Below are positions 17,383 to 25,471 of a DNA stretch of 64,000 nucleotides, piece by piece; the first letter of the stretch is position 1; each line of letters starts with the position of its first letter. Source of the stretch: DAMBHY01 sp032068765. GTDB taxonomy: Bacteria; Bacteroidota; Bacteroidia; Bacteroidales; Dysgonomonadaceae. A program made the position numbers and the translations under genes. The stretch lies in the NCBI GenBank assembly GCA_032068765.1, contig DAMBHY010000007.1, forward strand, positions 1-64,000, in the 5' to 3' direction. The notes below the pieces were generated by a model. That model saw nothing but the letters and a program-made list of their open reading frames with translations. It made no database searches and was not told the origin of the DNA.

Positions 17383-18492
17383 TTATTTTTCCAATTTGTT
17401 TGGATTCTTATAAGTTGCTAAATTAAATGTTTTTACTTTATATCTTGTTGTAACTCTTGGTTCTGCTAATGAACCCGGTATATATTCGTGGCGATACATA
17501 TTGAAGAACAATATAAGAGATGAAATAATGAGTGGTCCGAAAATTACGCCCCAAAATCCAAACATTGGAATACCCACAAACACACCGAAAATAGTAATTA
17601 ATGGGTGAATATCTGCAAGTCTCTTTTGAAGCATAAATCTGGCAACATTATCCACGCCTCCGATAACGATTAGTCCATAAAGGAAGATGAAAAATGCGTT
17701 GGTATAATCTCCTGCTATAATTTGAGCAATTGTAAGGGGTACCCAAACAATCATAGTTCCCAATAATGGTATTATAGATGCAAATCCTGTTAGTATTCCA
17801 TAAAACAATGGATTTGGAACACCAAAGAATAAATACCCCAAATATGCAAAAAATCCTTGTAATATAGCAAGTAAAGGTATGCCAATAGCATTTGCCTGAA
17901 TCATCATTTTTGTTTCTTCAGCCACAATCTGTTTATTTTCGTCTTTGAATGGCAATACTTCTTTGAAACCTCTGTCAAAATCTTTGTAATTATAGAGCAT
18001 ATAATACAATAGAAACAGGATAACAAATGTGTTGATTATCATTGAATACATTCCTTCTCCTAGACCCTGAACAACAGTAGTGCCTAACTTTGAAATTTCT
18101 TTCGTAAAATCGTTGATATTTATTCTGAATCCTACGTATCTCTCAATTTTTGCTACAAAGAATTTAAAGTTATTAATCAGTTGTTCTGGATCAATGCTTA
18201 AGTCTGAAATAGTACTTATAATCATCCATGTGAAAATCGTAAGGGGAATAAGAAAAAGCAACAAAGCTTCAAGTGTCAGAAGCGTAGAAGCGAATGATTT
18301 TTTCATATTTTTCTTTTCTACCAAATATATCATTTGGCTTTGTAAAATAATATAGAGAGTACATGCACCCAAAATTCCGCTCACATAAGGTCTTATTTCC
18401 TTGAATATAATTATTGTAAGGAAAATTATAAGAAAAATCAGTACGTTTTTATAATTTTTTAATTTGGGTGAACTGGGAGTAATAGCTTCCAT
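17383..18492 (-). CDS. AI-2E family transporter (PerM-like)
   Basis: This is a 369-residue inner membrane protein of the AI-2E/PerM (YdiK, YhhT) family. It has an N-terminal helix pair (about 18-60), a third helix near 72-95, a soluble stretch of about 50 residues, and a C-terminal bundle. The bundle contains NAIGIPLLAILQGFFAYLGY, FGVPNPLFYGILTGFASIIPLLG and the family loop IGGVDNVARF. Members export small molecules or act as Na+/H+ antiporters; the substrate here is unknown. The stop of DUF2007 lies 9 bp upstream, so these two are in one operon with clpC downstream. Confidence 0.87.
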   Translation of the reverse strand: MEAITPSSPKLKNYKNVLIFLIIFLTIIIFKEIRPYVSGILGACTLYIILQSQMIYLVEKKNMKKSFASTLLTLEALLLFLIPLTIFTWMIISTISDLSIDPEQLINNFKFFVAKIERYVGFRININDFTKEISKLGTTVVQGLGEGMYSMIINTFVILFLLYYMLYNYKDFDRGFKEVLPFKDENKQIVAEETKMMIQANAIGIPLLAILQGFFAYLGYLFFGVPNPLFYGILTGFASIIPLLGTMIVWVPLTIAQIIAGDYTNAFFIFLYGLIVIGGVDNVARFMLQKRLADIHPLITIFGVFVGIPMFGFWGVIFGPLIISSLILFFNMYRHEYIPGSLAEPRVTTRYKVKTFNLATYKNPNKLEK

Positions 18493-18501
18493 ATAAATGT
18501 G

Positions 18502-18741
18502 TTACTTGTTTGTTTTAATATCATTTTGATTCAAAAATCCGCCTTCTATTAGTGCTTGAACAGCCATATCATAATCTTCTGTTTTTACCTGCATCTCAAT
18601 ATCTCCCAAATTGTAAGCTAAAGAATTAAAGATATAATTCTTCATATAATATTCTATTCTGCGCATCTCCATAAATGATTGGACTACCGGAACCTCACTG
18701 GGATGTGAAAAAACTTTGATGGTGCGAAAATCTCTGTTCAT
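18502..18741 (-). CDS. DUF2007 family small protein
   Basis: This 79-residue protein matches the DUF2007 pattern: a first strand (FRTIKVFSHPSEVPVVQSFM), a helix leading to a second strand, and the end strand EMQVKTEDYDMAVQALIEGG. The fold is ferredoxin/ACT-like in known members, which often act as putative signal-transducing or binding domains. There is no signal peptide. It is first in the DUF2007 - AI-2E - clpC run and is divergent from the SDR gene. Function is unknown. Confidence 0.75.
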   Translation of the reverse strand: MNRDFRTIKVFSHPSEVPVVQSFMEMRRIEYYMKNYIFNSLAYNLGDIEMQVKTEDYDMAVQALIEGGFLNQNDIKTNK

Positions 18742-18800
18742 ATAGATTGTAATATAAATTTAATTTTTTTAAAATGTGAAAGAACTATTGAAAAATAAAG

Positions 18801-18808
18801 TAAATTTG
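18801..18808 (+). promoter_or_regulatory. Bacteroidota -7 box for the SDR-peptidase operon
   Basis: TAAATTTG matches TAnnTTTG, 30 bp before the ATG at 18839. A TGTG at 18775-18778 could serve as a poor -33 element, 22 bp away. Confidence 0.4.
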
Positions 18809-18838
18809 AGAAATTAAATTCTTAAACAACTAAATATT

Positions 18839-19597
18839 ATGTCAAAAATTGCTCTAATTACCGGTGCAACTTCAGGGATTGGAAGATCAACTGCACTGAA
18901 GTTAGCAGAAAACGGATTTGATGTCATTGTCACAGGTCGTCGTCAAGAGCTCCTTAATGAATTAAATAACCTTATTTCAAGCAAAAATGTTCGCGTCTTA
19001 TCACTATGTTTTGACGTGAGAAATCCCAACGAAGTTAAAGAAAATTTAGGGAATCTTCCCGAAGAATGGAAAAATGTTGATGTTTTGGTCAATAATGCAG
19101 GTTTGGCAGCCGGTTTATCTACTCTTCAGGATGGAGATTTGGATGATTGGGAGCGAATGATTGACACCAATGTAAAAGGTTTGCTTTATGTTACACGTAC
19201 CATTGCTCCTTTGATGGCAGAACGCGGCAAAGGTCAGATAATTAATTTGGGCTCCATTGCCGGAAAAGAAGTTTATCCTAATGGAAATGTTTATTGCGCT
19301 ACAAAACATGCCGTAGATGCACTTACCAAAGGAATGCGCATCGATTTATTATCAAAAGGAGTAAAAGTTTCACAAATATGTCCCGGAGCGGTAGAAACGG
19401 AATTTTCTTTGGTGAGATTCCATGGAGATCAAGAGAGAGCCGACAAAGTTTACGAAGGTTTTGAAAATTTAATTGCGGATGATATCGCCGAATGTATTTT
19501 GTTTTGTGTAACTCGTCCTCCTCACGTAAATATTAACGACATGATTGTAATGCCAACTGCTCAGGCAACGTCATCTATTTTTCACAAAATATTATAA
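18839..19597 (+). CDS. Short-chain dehydrogenase/reductase (YdfG-like)
   Basis: This is a 252-residue classical SDR. The NADP-binding TGATSGIG is at residues 8-15, with a basic residue pair soon after the second strand (TGRRQ) favouring NADP(H). VNNAG is present, as are the catalytic Tyr152 and Lys156 in YCATK. The C-terminal ARC region CPGAVETEFSLVRFHGD is close to that of YdfG-type 3-hydroxy acid/serine dehydrogenases, so oxidation of L-allo-threonine, serine or 3-hydroxypropionate is plausible. The next gene starts 2 bp after its stop, so it is co-transcribed with the S9 peptidase. Confidence 0.9.
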   Translation: MSKIALITGATSGIGRSTALKLAENGFDVIVTGRRQELLNELNNLISSKNVRVLSLCFDVRNPNEVKENLGNLPEEWKNVDVLVNNAGLAAGLSTLQDGDLDDWERMIDTNVKGLLYVTRTIAPLMAERGKGQIINLGSIAGKEVYPNGNVYCATKHAVDALTKGMRIDLLSKGVKVSQICPGAVETEFSLVRFHGDQERADKVYEGFENLIADDIAECILFCVTRPPHVNINDMIVMPTAQATSSIFHKIL

Positions 19598-19599
19598 AT

Positions 19600-22017
19600 A
19601 TGAAAAAATCAATTATTACTTTATCTGTTTTGTCATGTATTACATTTGCCCAAGCACAAGAGAATGTGAAGTATCAACAACCTCCTAAAGAAATTTTAGA
19701 ATTAGCCGATTTTCAACGGGCGCCAAGCATTCTTCTCGACAATAAAGACGAACAAATGATGCTTGTTTATCGCAATACATATAGTTCTTTAGAAGAACTT
19801 AATCGTGAAGAGCTGAGACTCGGTGGGTTGCGTATAGATCCTGTTACCAACATCTCATCACGTATAACTTATTATTCAAAAATGGAATATAAGCGTGTTA
19901 GTGATGATAAAGTATTGCCAATTAAAGGTATGCCACAGGATGCTAAAATTGCTTATGTAACATATTCGCCTGACGATTCAATGGTTGCATTCACAAATAC
20001 AACGCGTGAAGGAGTGGAACTTTGGGTTGTAGATTTAAAAAATCAGCAGGCACGCAGACTTACGCAAGTCGGCTTGAATGCTAATCTGGGAATGCCTTAC
20101 GATTGGTTTAAAGATAGCAAATCGTTGTTGGTTAAAATGTTGCCCAAAAATAAAGCCGCTTTGATAGATACAAAAAATGCCATTCCCGATGGACCAATTG
20201 TAAGTACAAGTGATGGACAGATTTCCAACAATAGAACTTATCAGGATTTATTGAAAAATAAGATTGACGAACGCAATTTTAGTATTTTGATAACATCTGA
20301 TTTGGTAAAAGTTGATTTGAACGGAAATTCCTCTTCATGGCTTTCAGCCAAAAAAATTGAAGATGTAACATTCTCACCAGACGGAAAATATGCAATATTG
20401 ACAACCATTCAGGAACCATATTCTTATGTAGTGCCTTACAGCAGTTTCCCGAAAAGTGTTGACATTTATTCTTCCGATGGAAAATTAGTGAAGAATATCG
20501 AAAAAACTCCTTTGCTAGAGAATCTTCCAAAAGGATTTATGGCGGTAGAAGAGGGCCGAAGAAACATTTATTGGCGTGGCGACAAACCTTCGACTATTTA
20601 TTGGGTGGAAGCTTTGGATAAAGGAAATCCAGAAAACAAGGTTGAATATCGTGACGAAATTTTCCAATTGGATGCTCCTTTCACCGGAAATCCTAAATCT
20701 TTGGCAAAAACCATCAATCGCTATTCTGGCATCGCATGGGGAAATGACAAATATGCTATGCTTAATGATTCTTGGTGGAACACTCGCAATCAAAAAACAT
20801 ACATCATCAATCCTTCGGATAATAGTCAGTCTCCAAAAATTATTGTTGACAGAAACTATCAAGATGTATATAGCAATCCGGGACGTCCGCAAATGGAAAG
20901 AAACAGCATCGGCGGCTATTCTATGTTGATGAATGGTGATAATGTTTATTTGTTCGGTGATGGATTTACACCAAAAGGACAATTCCCATTTATCGATGAA
21001 TTGAACCTGAATACATTGAGTAAAAAGCGGATATACGAATCAAAATATAAAGACAAGGTTGAAAACCTGATTTCTTTCACAGATGTGAAATCGGGAAAGG
21101 TGTTGGTAAACATCGAATCGCCTACGGAATATCCTAATTACTTCTTCCGTTCCATCAAATCAGACAAGTTGACTCCAATTACAAACTTCAAGAATCCTTT
21201 TGAAAGTATTTCCAAAGTAAGCAAAGAGGTTATCTCTTATAAACGCGAAGACGGTGTTGAATTAAGCGGAACTTTGTATCTTCCTGCGGGATATGACAAA
21301 AAGAAAAAAGAAAAGCTTCCTCTATTGATTTGGGCGTATCCAACTGAATATAAAGACAAAAATAGTGCAGGCCAAAATACTCAAAATGCAAATTCTTTTA
21401 CTTATCCATATTACGGAAGTTTTGTTTATTGGGTGACTCGTGGCTATGCAGTTTTGGATGATGCTTCCTTCCCAATTATCGGTGAAGGCGACAAAGAACC
21501 TAATGATACTTTCCTTCCTCAATTAATTGCAAATGCAAAAGCTGCTATTGATGCGGTGGATAAATTGGGATATATCGATAGAGACAAAGTAGCTGTGGGT
21601 GGTCATTCATATGGTGCTTTTATGACTGCAAATTTGTTGACGCATACCAATCTTTTTGCGGCTGGAATTGCGCGAAGCGGAGCATATAATCGTACGCTTA
21701 CTCCACTTGGGTTCCAGAGTGAAGAACGTAATTACTGGGATGTACCTGAGGTTTACAATACAATGTCGCCTTTCATGCACGTGGAAAAAATGAAAACACC
21801 GATGTTGATTATCCATGGCGAAGCCGATAATAATCCGGGAACGCACACAATGCAGAGTGAACGTTATTTCCAAGCTTTGAAAAGTTATGGAGCGCCGGTT
21901 CGTTTGGTACTTCTACCTAAAGAAAGCCACGGATATGTTGCAAAAGAAAACATTTTTCACCTTCTGTGGGAACAAGACCAATGGTTGGAAAAATACGTGA
22001 AGAATCGTAAGAAATAA
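19600..22017 (+). CDS. S9 family prolyl oligopeptidase, secreted
   Basis: This is an 805-residue serine peptidase with a signal peptide (MKKSIITLSVLSCITFAQAQ). It has an N-terminal beta-propeller of about 500 residues and a C-terminal alpha/beta hydrolase domain. The catalytic triad is readable as Ser670 in GGHSYGAF, Asp743 in HGEADNNPG and His777 in ESHGY. The propeller and the oxyanion region GTLYLPAGYD resemble acylaminoacyl peptidase and glutamyl/DPP-type S9 enzymes of Bacteroidota. It should trim peptides in the periplasm. It lies 2 bp after the SDR gene and is followed by a strong terminator. Confidence 0.9.
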   Translation: MKKSIITLSVLSCITFAQAQENVKYQQPPKEILELADFQRAPSILLDNKDEQMMLVYRNTYSSLEELNREELRLGGLRIDPVTNISSRITYYSKMEYKRVSDDKVLPIKGMPQDAKIAYVTYSPDDSMVAFTNTTREGVELWVVDLKNQQARRLTQVGLNANLGMPYDWFKDSKSLLVKMLPKNKAALIDTKNAIPDGPIVSTSDGQISNNRTYQDLLKNKIDERNFSILITSDLVKVDLNGNSSSWLSAKKIEDVTFSPDGKYAILTTIQEPYSYVVPYSSFPKSVDIYSSDGKLVKNIEKTPLLENLPKGFMAVEEGRRNIYWRGDKPSTIYWVEALDKGNPENKVEYRDEIFQLDAPFTGNPKSLAKTINRYSGIAWGNDKYAMLNDSWWNTRNQKTYIINPSDNSQSPKIIVDRNYQDVYSNPGRPQMERNSIGGYSMLMNGDNVYLFGDGFTPKGQFPFIDELNLNTLSKKRIYESKYKDKVENLISFTDVKSGKVLVNIESPTEYPNYFFRSIKSDKLTPITNFKNPFESISKVSKEVISYKREDGVELSGTLYLPAGYDKKKKEKLPLLIWAYPTEYKDKNSAGQNTQNANSFTYPYYGSFVYWVTRGYAVLDDASFPIIGEGDKEPNDTFLPQLIANAKAAIDAVDKLGYIDRDKVAVGGHSYGAFMTANLLTHTNLFAAGIARSGAYNRTLTPLGFQSEERNYWDVPEVYNTMSPFMHVEKMKTPMLIIHGEADNNPGTHTMQSERYFQALKSYGAPVRLVLLPKESHGYVAKENIFHLLWEQDQWLEKYVKNRKK

Positions 22018-22019
22018 TT

Positions 22020-22085
22020 GGCAATTGGTTAATTGCCTGAAAAAGAAAGCTGTAAGAGAAGAATCTTTTACAGCTTTCTTTTTAC
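22020..22085 (+). terminator. Hairpin pair and intrinsic terminator after the S9 peptidase
   Basis: A small hairpin comes first (GGCAATT, loop GGTT, AATTGCC; 22020-22037). It is followed by a 16-bp perfect stem, AAAAAGAAAGCTGTAA with TTACAGCTTTCTTTTT, whose 3' arm is itself T-rich. Confidence 0.85.
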
Positions 22086-22135
22086 ATTAGTGACAAAATA
22101 GATTTATAAACTGAAATTTTGTCAGTTTTTATAGT

Positions 22136-22153
22136 TTGGCACGCTTTTCGCAT
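22136..22153 (+). promoter_or_regulatory. Sigma-54-type promoter of groESL
   Basis: TTTGGCACG-N4-TTCGCA has GG at 22138-22139 and GC at 22150-22151, exactly ten bases apart, as required for RpoN -24/-12 promoters. The predicted start is near 22163, leaving a leader of about 48 bases before groES. No CIRCE operator (TTAGCACTC-N9-GAGTGCTAA) is visible. Confidence 0.65.
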
Positions 22154-22210
22154 AATAAGTTGTGTAATATTTAAAACATAATTAATTATATATTTACAAA
22201 ACAAACAGTT

Positions 22211-22483
22211 ATGAATATTAAACCATTAGCAGACAGAGTATTGGTTAGACCAGCCGCTGCAGAAGAAAAAACAATTGGCGGAATCATCATTCCTGATTCA
22301 GCAAAAGAAAAACCTTTGAAAGGTGAAGTGATTAGTGTAGGAAATGGCACAAAAGATGAAGAAATGGTAGTAAAAGCCGGAAACACAGTATTGTACGGCA
22401 AATACGCAGGAACCGAAATCGAAATTGATGGCGAAAAATTGCTTATCATGCGTCAATCGGATATTCTTGCAATTGTGGAATAA
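22211..22483 (+). CDS. groES: Co-chaperonin GroES
   Basis: This is a 90-residue Hsp10, full length. It has KPLADRVLVRP at the start, the mobile-loop region AAEEKTIGGIIIPDSAKEKP, the roof loop GEVISVGNGTKDEE and the terminal strand SDILAIVE. It caps the GroEL ring in ATP-dependent folding in the cytoplasm. The gene is followed after 64 bp by groEL, forming the standard bicistron, and is preceded by a sigma-54-type promoter. Confidence 0.97.
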   Translation: MNIKPLADRVLVRPAAAEEKTIGGIIIPDSAKEKPLKGEVISVGNGTKDEEMVVKAGNTVLYGKYAGTEIEIDGEKLLIMRQSDILAIVE

Positions 22484-22547
22484 CTCCATATTTGTAGGAA
22501 AAAATTTCAATAACTTATAATTAAAAATCCAACAAAATATAATAATC

Positions 22548-24179
22548 ATGTCAAAAGAAATAAAATTTGAAATGGAAGCACGTGACCTTTTAAAACAAGG
22601 GGTTGACGCTTTGGCAAATGCTGTAAAAGTGACATTGGGACCAAAAGGACGCAATGTAATCATCGATAAGAAATATGGTGCACCACAGGTTACAAAAGAC
22701 GGTGTATCTGTAGCAAAAGAAATTGAATTGGAAGATGCTTTCCATAATATGGGTGCACAATTGGTAAAGGAAGTTGCATCTAAAACAAACGATGATGCAG
22801 GTGACGGTACAACTACCGCAACTGTATTGGCTCAATCCATTATCAGCGTTGGTTTGAAAAACGTAACTGCAGGTGCAAATCCAATGGATTTGAAACGTGG
22901 TATCGATAAAGCCGTTGCAAAAGTGGTTGAAAATCTGAAATCTCAAGCTGTAGAAATAGGTGACGATTTCAAAAAAATCGAAAACGTAGCAAAAATTTCT
23001 GCTAACGGTGACGAAACAATCGGTAAACTTATTGCTGAAGCTATGCAAAAAGTGAGCAAAGAAGGTGTTATCACTGTAGAAGAAGCAAAAGGAACTGACA
23101 CTTACGTTGACGTAGTGGAAGGTATGCAGTTCGACAGAGGTTACATTTCTCCTTATTTTGTAACTAACACTGAATCAATGGAAGTGGAATTTGAAAATCC
23201 ACAAATCTTGATTCACGACAAGAAAATTTCTGCAATAAAAGACCTTCTTCCTATTTTGGAAAAAGCAGTACAAACAGGTAAACCAATTTTGATTATCGCA
23301 GAAGATATTGATTCTGAAGCTTTAACTACTTTGGTTGTCAACCGTCTTCGTGGTTCGTTGAAAATTGCTGCTGTAAAAGCTCCTGGTTTTGGCGACCGTC
23401 GTAAAGAAATGCTAGAAGACATTGCAATCCTTACAGGTGGTGTGGTTATTTCCGAAGAAAAAGGTTTGACACTTGAAAATGCAACTTTGGAAATGCTTGG
23501 AACTGCTGAAAAAGTTTCTATAAACAAAGACAACACAACTATCGTAAACGGTGCAGGTGAAAAAGAAGGCATCCAAAACCGTATCGCTCAAATCCGTGCT
23601 CAAATCGAACGCACAACTTCTGATTACGATCGCGAAAAATTGCAAGAACGTTTGGCTAAATTGGCCGGCGGTGTAGCTGTTCTTTACGTAGGAGCTCCTT
23701 CAGAAGTAGAAATGAAAGAAAAGAAAGACCGTGTAGATGACGCACTTTCTGCAACTCGTGCAGCAGTAGAAGAAGGAACAGTTCCTGGTGGTGGCGTTGC
23801 ATACATTCGCGCTATCGAATCTTTGGAAAATTTGAAAGGCGAAAATGAAGACGAAACAACTGGTATCGAAATCGTAAAACGCGCTATCGAAGAACCTCTT
23901 CGTCAAATTGTTGCCAATGCAGGTAAAGAAGGTGCTGTTGTGGTACAAAAAGTTCGTGAAGGAAAAGCAGATTATGGTTACAATGCCCGCATCGACCAGT
24001 ACGAAAACTTGTTCGAAACAGGCGTTATCGACCCAGCTAAAGTAACACGTGTAGCTTTGGAAAATGCTGCTTCTATCGCAGGCATGTTCTTAACAACAGA
24101 ATGTGTAATCACTGACAAAAAAGAAGATAATCCTGCTCCTGCAATGCCTATGGGCGGAGGAATGGGTGGCATGATGTAA
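22548..24179 (+). CDS. groEL: Chaperonin GroEL
   Basis: This is a 543-residue Hsp60, full length. It has MSKEIKFEMEARDLLKQGVD, the ATP-site motif GDGTTTATVL at about residues 86-95, apical domain sequence GDRRKEMLEDIAILTGG, the conserved VEEGTVPGGG, and the C-terminal GGM tail ending MGGGMGGMM. It assembles as a double heptamer and works with GroES. Codon choice leans to C-ending codons more than in neighbours, as expected for a highly expressed gene. An intrinsic terminator follows 26 bp after the stop. Confidence 0.98.
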   Translation: MSKEIKFEMEARDLLKQGVDALANAVKVTLGPKGRNVIIDKKYGAPQVTKDGVSVAKEIELEDAFHNMGAQLVKEVASKTNDDAGDGTTTATVLAQSIISVGLKNVTAGANPMDLKRGIDKAVAKVVENLKSQAVEIGDDFKKIENVAKISANGDETIGKLIAEAMQKVSKEGVITVEEAKGTDTYVDVVEGMQFDRGYISPYFVTNTESMEVEFENPQILIHDKKISAIKDLLPILEKAVQTGKPILIIAEDIDSEALTTLVVNRLRGSLKIAAVKAPGFGDRRKEMLEDIAILTGGVVISEEKGLTLENATLEMLGTAEKVSINKDNTTIVNGAGEKEGIQNRIAQIRAQIERTTSDYDREKLQERLAKLAGGVAVLYVGAPSEVEMKEKKDRVDDALSATRAAVEEGTVPGGGVAYIRAIESLENLKGENEDETTGIEIVKRAIEEPLRQIVANAGKEGAVVVQKVREGKADYGYNARIDQYENLFETGVIDPAKVTRVALENAASIAGMFLTTECVITDKKEDNPAPAMPMGGGMGGMM

Positions 24180-24204
24180 TCTCCATTATCTTTATTTAAA
24201 TAGT

Positions 24205-24235
24205 AAACGCGCAATCCGCAGGGTTGCGCGTTTTT
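24205..24235 (+). terminator. Intrinsic terminator after groEL
   Basis: AAACGCGCAA and TTGCGCGTTT form a perfect 10-bp stem with a 9-base loop, followed by T. It is nearly symmetric and could also stop transcription from the minus strand. Confidence 0.9.
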
Positions 24236-24255
24236 CATTATAAGAATTTTGAAAC

Positions 24256-24354
24256 TTATTTATCAGCCAAATCTTTTATTACCTGTGCATCCTGACATTT
24301 CCTCAGTTTTCGTTTACCAAATCCGTATGTGTAGATCCATATTTTAGTCGTCAT
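24256..24354 (-). CDS. Possible 32-residue small protein
   Basis: An ATG-initiated minus-strand frame encodes a basic peptide starting MTTKIWIYTYGFGKRK and ending QVIKDLADK. It sits in the groEL - DUF4298 intergenic gap and ends 23 bp from the groEL terminator stem, which could serve both strands. No family is recognised. It may be a small protein, a decayed gene end, or chance. Confidence 0.2.
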   Translation of the reverse strand: MTTKIWIYTYGFGKRKLRKCQDAQVIKDLADK

Positions 24355-24433
24355 ACTATCTTTTATAAAAAAAGAAACTAATTAGTTTGGTATAATGAAA
24401 AGAAATTTTTCAAAGTAATGTAAAAGAAAGGCT

Positions 24434-24441
24434 TAACTTTG
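24434..24441 (+). promoter_or_regulatory. Bacteroidota -7 box for the DUF4298 gene
   Basis: TAACTTTG is an exact TAnnTTTG match, 30 bp before the ATG. The expected -33 TTTG is not obvious; TTTTTC lies at about the right distance. Confidence 0.45.
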
Positions 24442-24471
24442 ATTATTGTAAAATAAAAAAAACTCAGGATT

Positions 24472-24783
24472 ATGGAAAAAGAAAGGATAGAAAATGTAAG
24501 AAAGATGGAGGACATTTTGAATAAAATGAATGAATTGCAAGAAAAGCTAACTAAAGCTGTAGATGAATGGCATCAAGCGTTGCCGGAATACAGACAGCTT
24601 GTTGAATACTATTCAAATCCTCAATGGCAAAAGGATTACGATGCAAGCAATAAAGGTTTGTTTCCTGAAGATTTACCTCAAGGCGTTTTGAGTGAAGACG
24701 CAATTTATGAAGTCATTGGAACACAGCAAGATTTGGGAATACATTTAGTGAAAGTCGGAATTGAAGCAGTGGAGAAAGCTTAA
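24472..24783 (+). CDS. DUF4298 domain protein
   Basis: This is a 103-residue, highly charged, helical cytoplasmic protein. It begins with MEKERIENVRKMEDILNKM, continues through a Leu/Met heptad-like helix, and then has VEYYSNPQWQKDYD and the family signature region DLPQGVLSEDAIYEVI. This matches the DUF4298 pattern of helix - YY-W-DY - LPxDLxxGVLSED. Function is unknown. It is a single-gene unit with its own -7 box and a strong terminator, just downstream of groESL but not in that operon. Confidence 0.8.
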   Translation: MEKERIENVRKMEDILNKMNELQEKLTKAVDEWHQALPEYRQLVEYYSNPQWQKDYDASNKGLFPEDLPQGVLSEDAIYEVIGTQQDLGIHLVKVGIEAVEKA

Positions 24784-24803
24784 TAAGCTGTCAATTACAT
24801 TAA

Positions 24804-24843
24804 AAGAATGAGGCATTATGAATTTTCATACTGCCTCATTCTT
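24804..24843 (+). terminator. Intrinsic terminator after the DUF4298 gene
   Basis: AAGAATGAGGCA and TGCCTCATTCTT form a perfect 12-bp stem around a 16-base loop. Confidence 0.8.
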
Positions 24844-24982
24844 ATGTATAATTTTTTAATCTAATGTTTTTTATGGAGATCTTGGCCATAATCAGATACG
24901 TTTCAGTAAAAATGAAAATATTGAAATTTCATTTATTGGTTTAAAACAAAATATTTAATCGCTAAAAAGCAATTTAAAAACT

Positions 24983-25252
24983 TTCATCATTTGTTGAAAG
25001 TAAAAAAACTTCGTTGAAACAATTTTGTCGTTTGTTGAAATTAAAAAAATACTATTGAAAACGTTTCAAAAAAATATTTAATCAAAAAAACACGTTCAGA
25101 TTAATTTCAACGTTTGTTGAAAACAAAAAAATGTCGTCAGATTCATTTCATCAAATGTTTTAAACGAAAAAACAATGTCGAAACACTTTCATCAAATGTT
25201 TTAATGAAAAAAACGTTGTTGAAAGCATTTCAACAAACGTTGATAAGTTTTT
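24983..25252. repeat. 41-bp tandem repeat array, degenerate, hairpin-bearing
   Basis: Units begin at 24983, 25024, 25065, 25106, 25147, 25188 and (partial) 25229, always 41 bp apart. Shared parts are an opening TTCAACG/TTCATCA, GTTGAAA or GTTTTAA, a run of six or seven A, and a variable end. Several units fold: TTTCAAC-GTTT-GTTGAAA in the unit at 25106, and CGTTGTTGAAA with TTTCAACAAACG at 25214-25239. The rest of 24784-25471 holds the DUF4298 terminator and a palindrome at 25421; I see no gene in it. Confidence 0.85.
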
Positions 25253-25420
25253 AAAGCATTTTTTGGTTTATCATTAAAAATTGTAGAAGATATAATTCTT
25301 ATCTAGGTGTTTTTCAGAATATATTTTCATATAAATATTTATTGTTTAGTGTGTTTACATTCGGAGGTGCGCAATGCTTTATGTTTTGGGAAAAATACTT
25401 TCGTTAAAACGATATGATGC

Positions 25421-25447
25421 TGTAGAGACGTGATTAATCACCTCTAT
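25421..25447. repeat. Interspersed imperfect palindrome (TGTAGAGACGTGATT type)
   Basis: TGTAGAGACGTGATT is followed directly by AATCACCTCTATA, its reverse complement apart from a two-base deletion and one change. Elements of the TAGAGACGYGATT palindrome type recur in intergenic DNA of Bacteroidota; only one copy is seen here. Confidence 0.55.
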
Positions 25448-25471
25448 AAAATCTCGAAACACATTTGTATG

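Noticed and set aside
22086..22210. CIRCE operator upstream of groES
   Set aside because: No TTAGCACTC...GAGTGCTAA inverted repeat is present in the leader.
22298..24238. Several long frames antisense to groES and groEL
   Set aside because: They are produced by biased codon use in a highly expressed gene; the protein sequences are low-complexity and rich in F, C and H.
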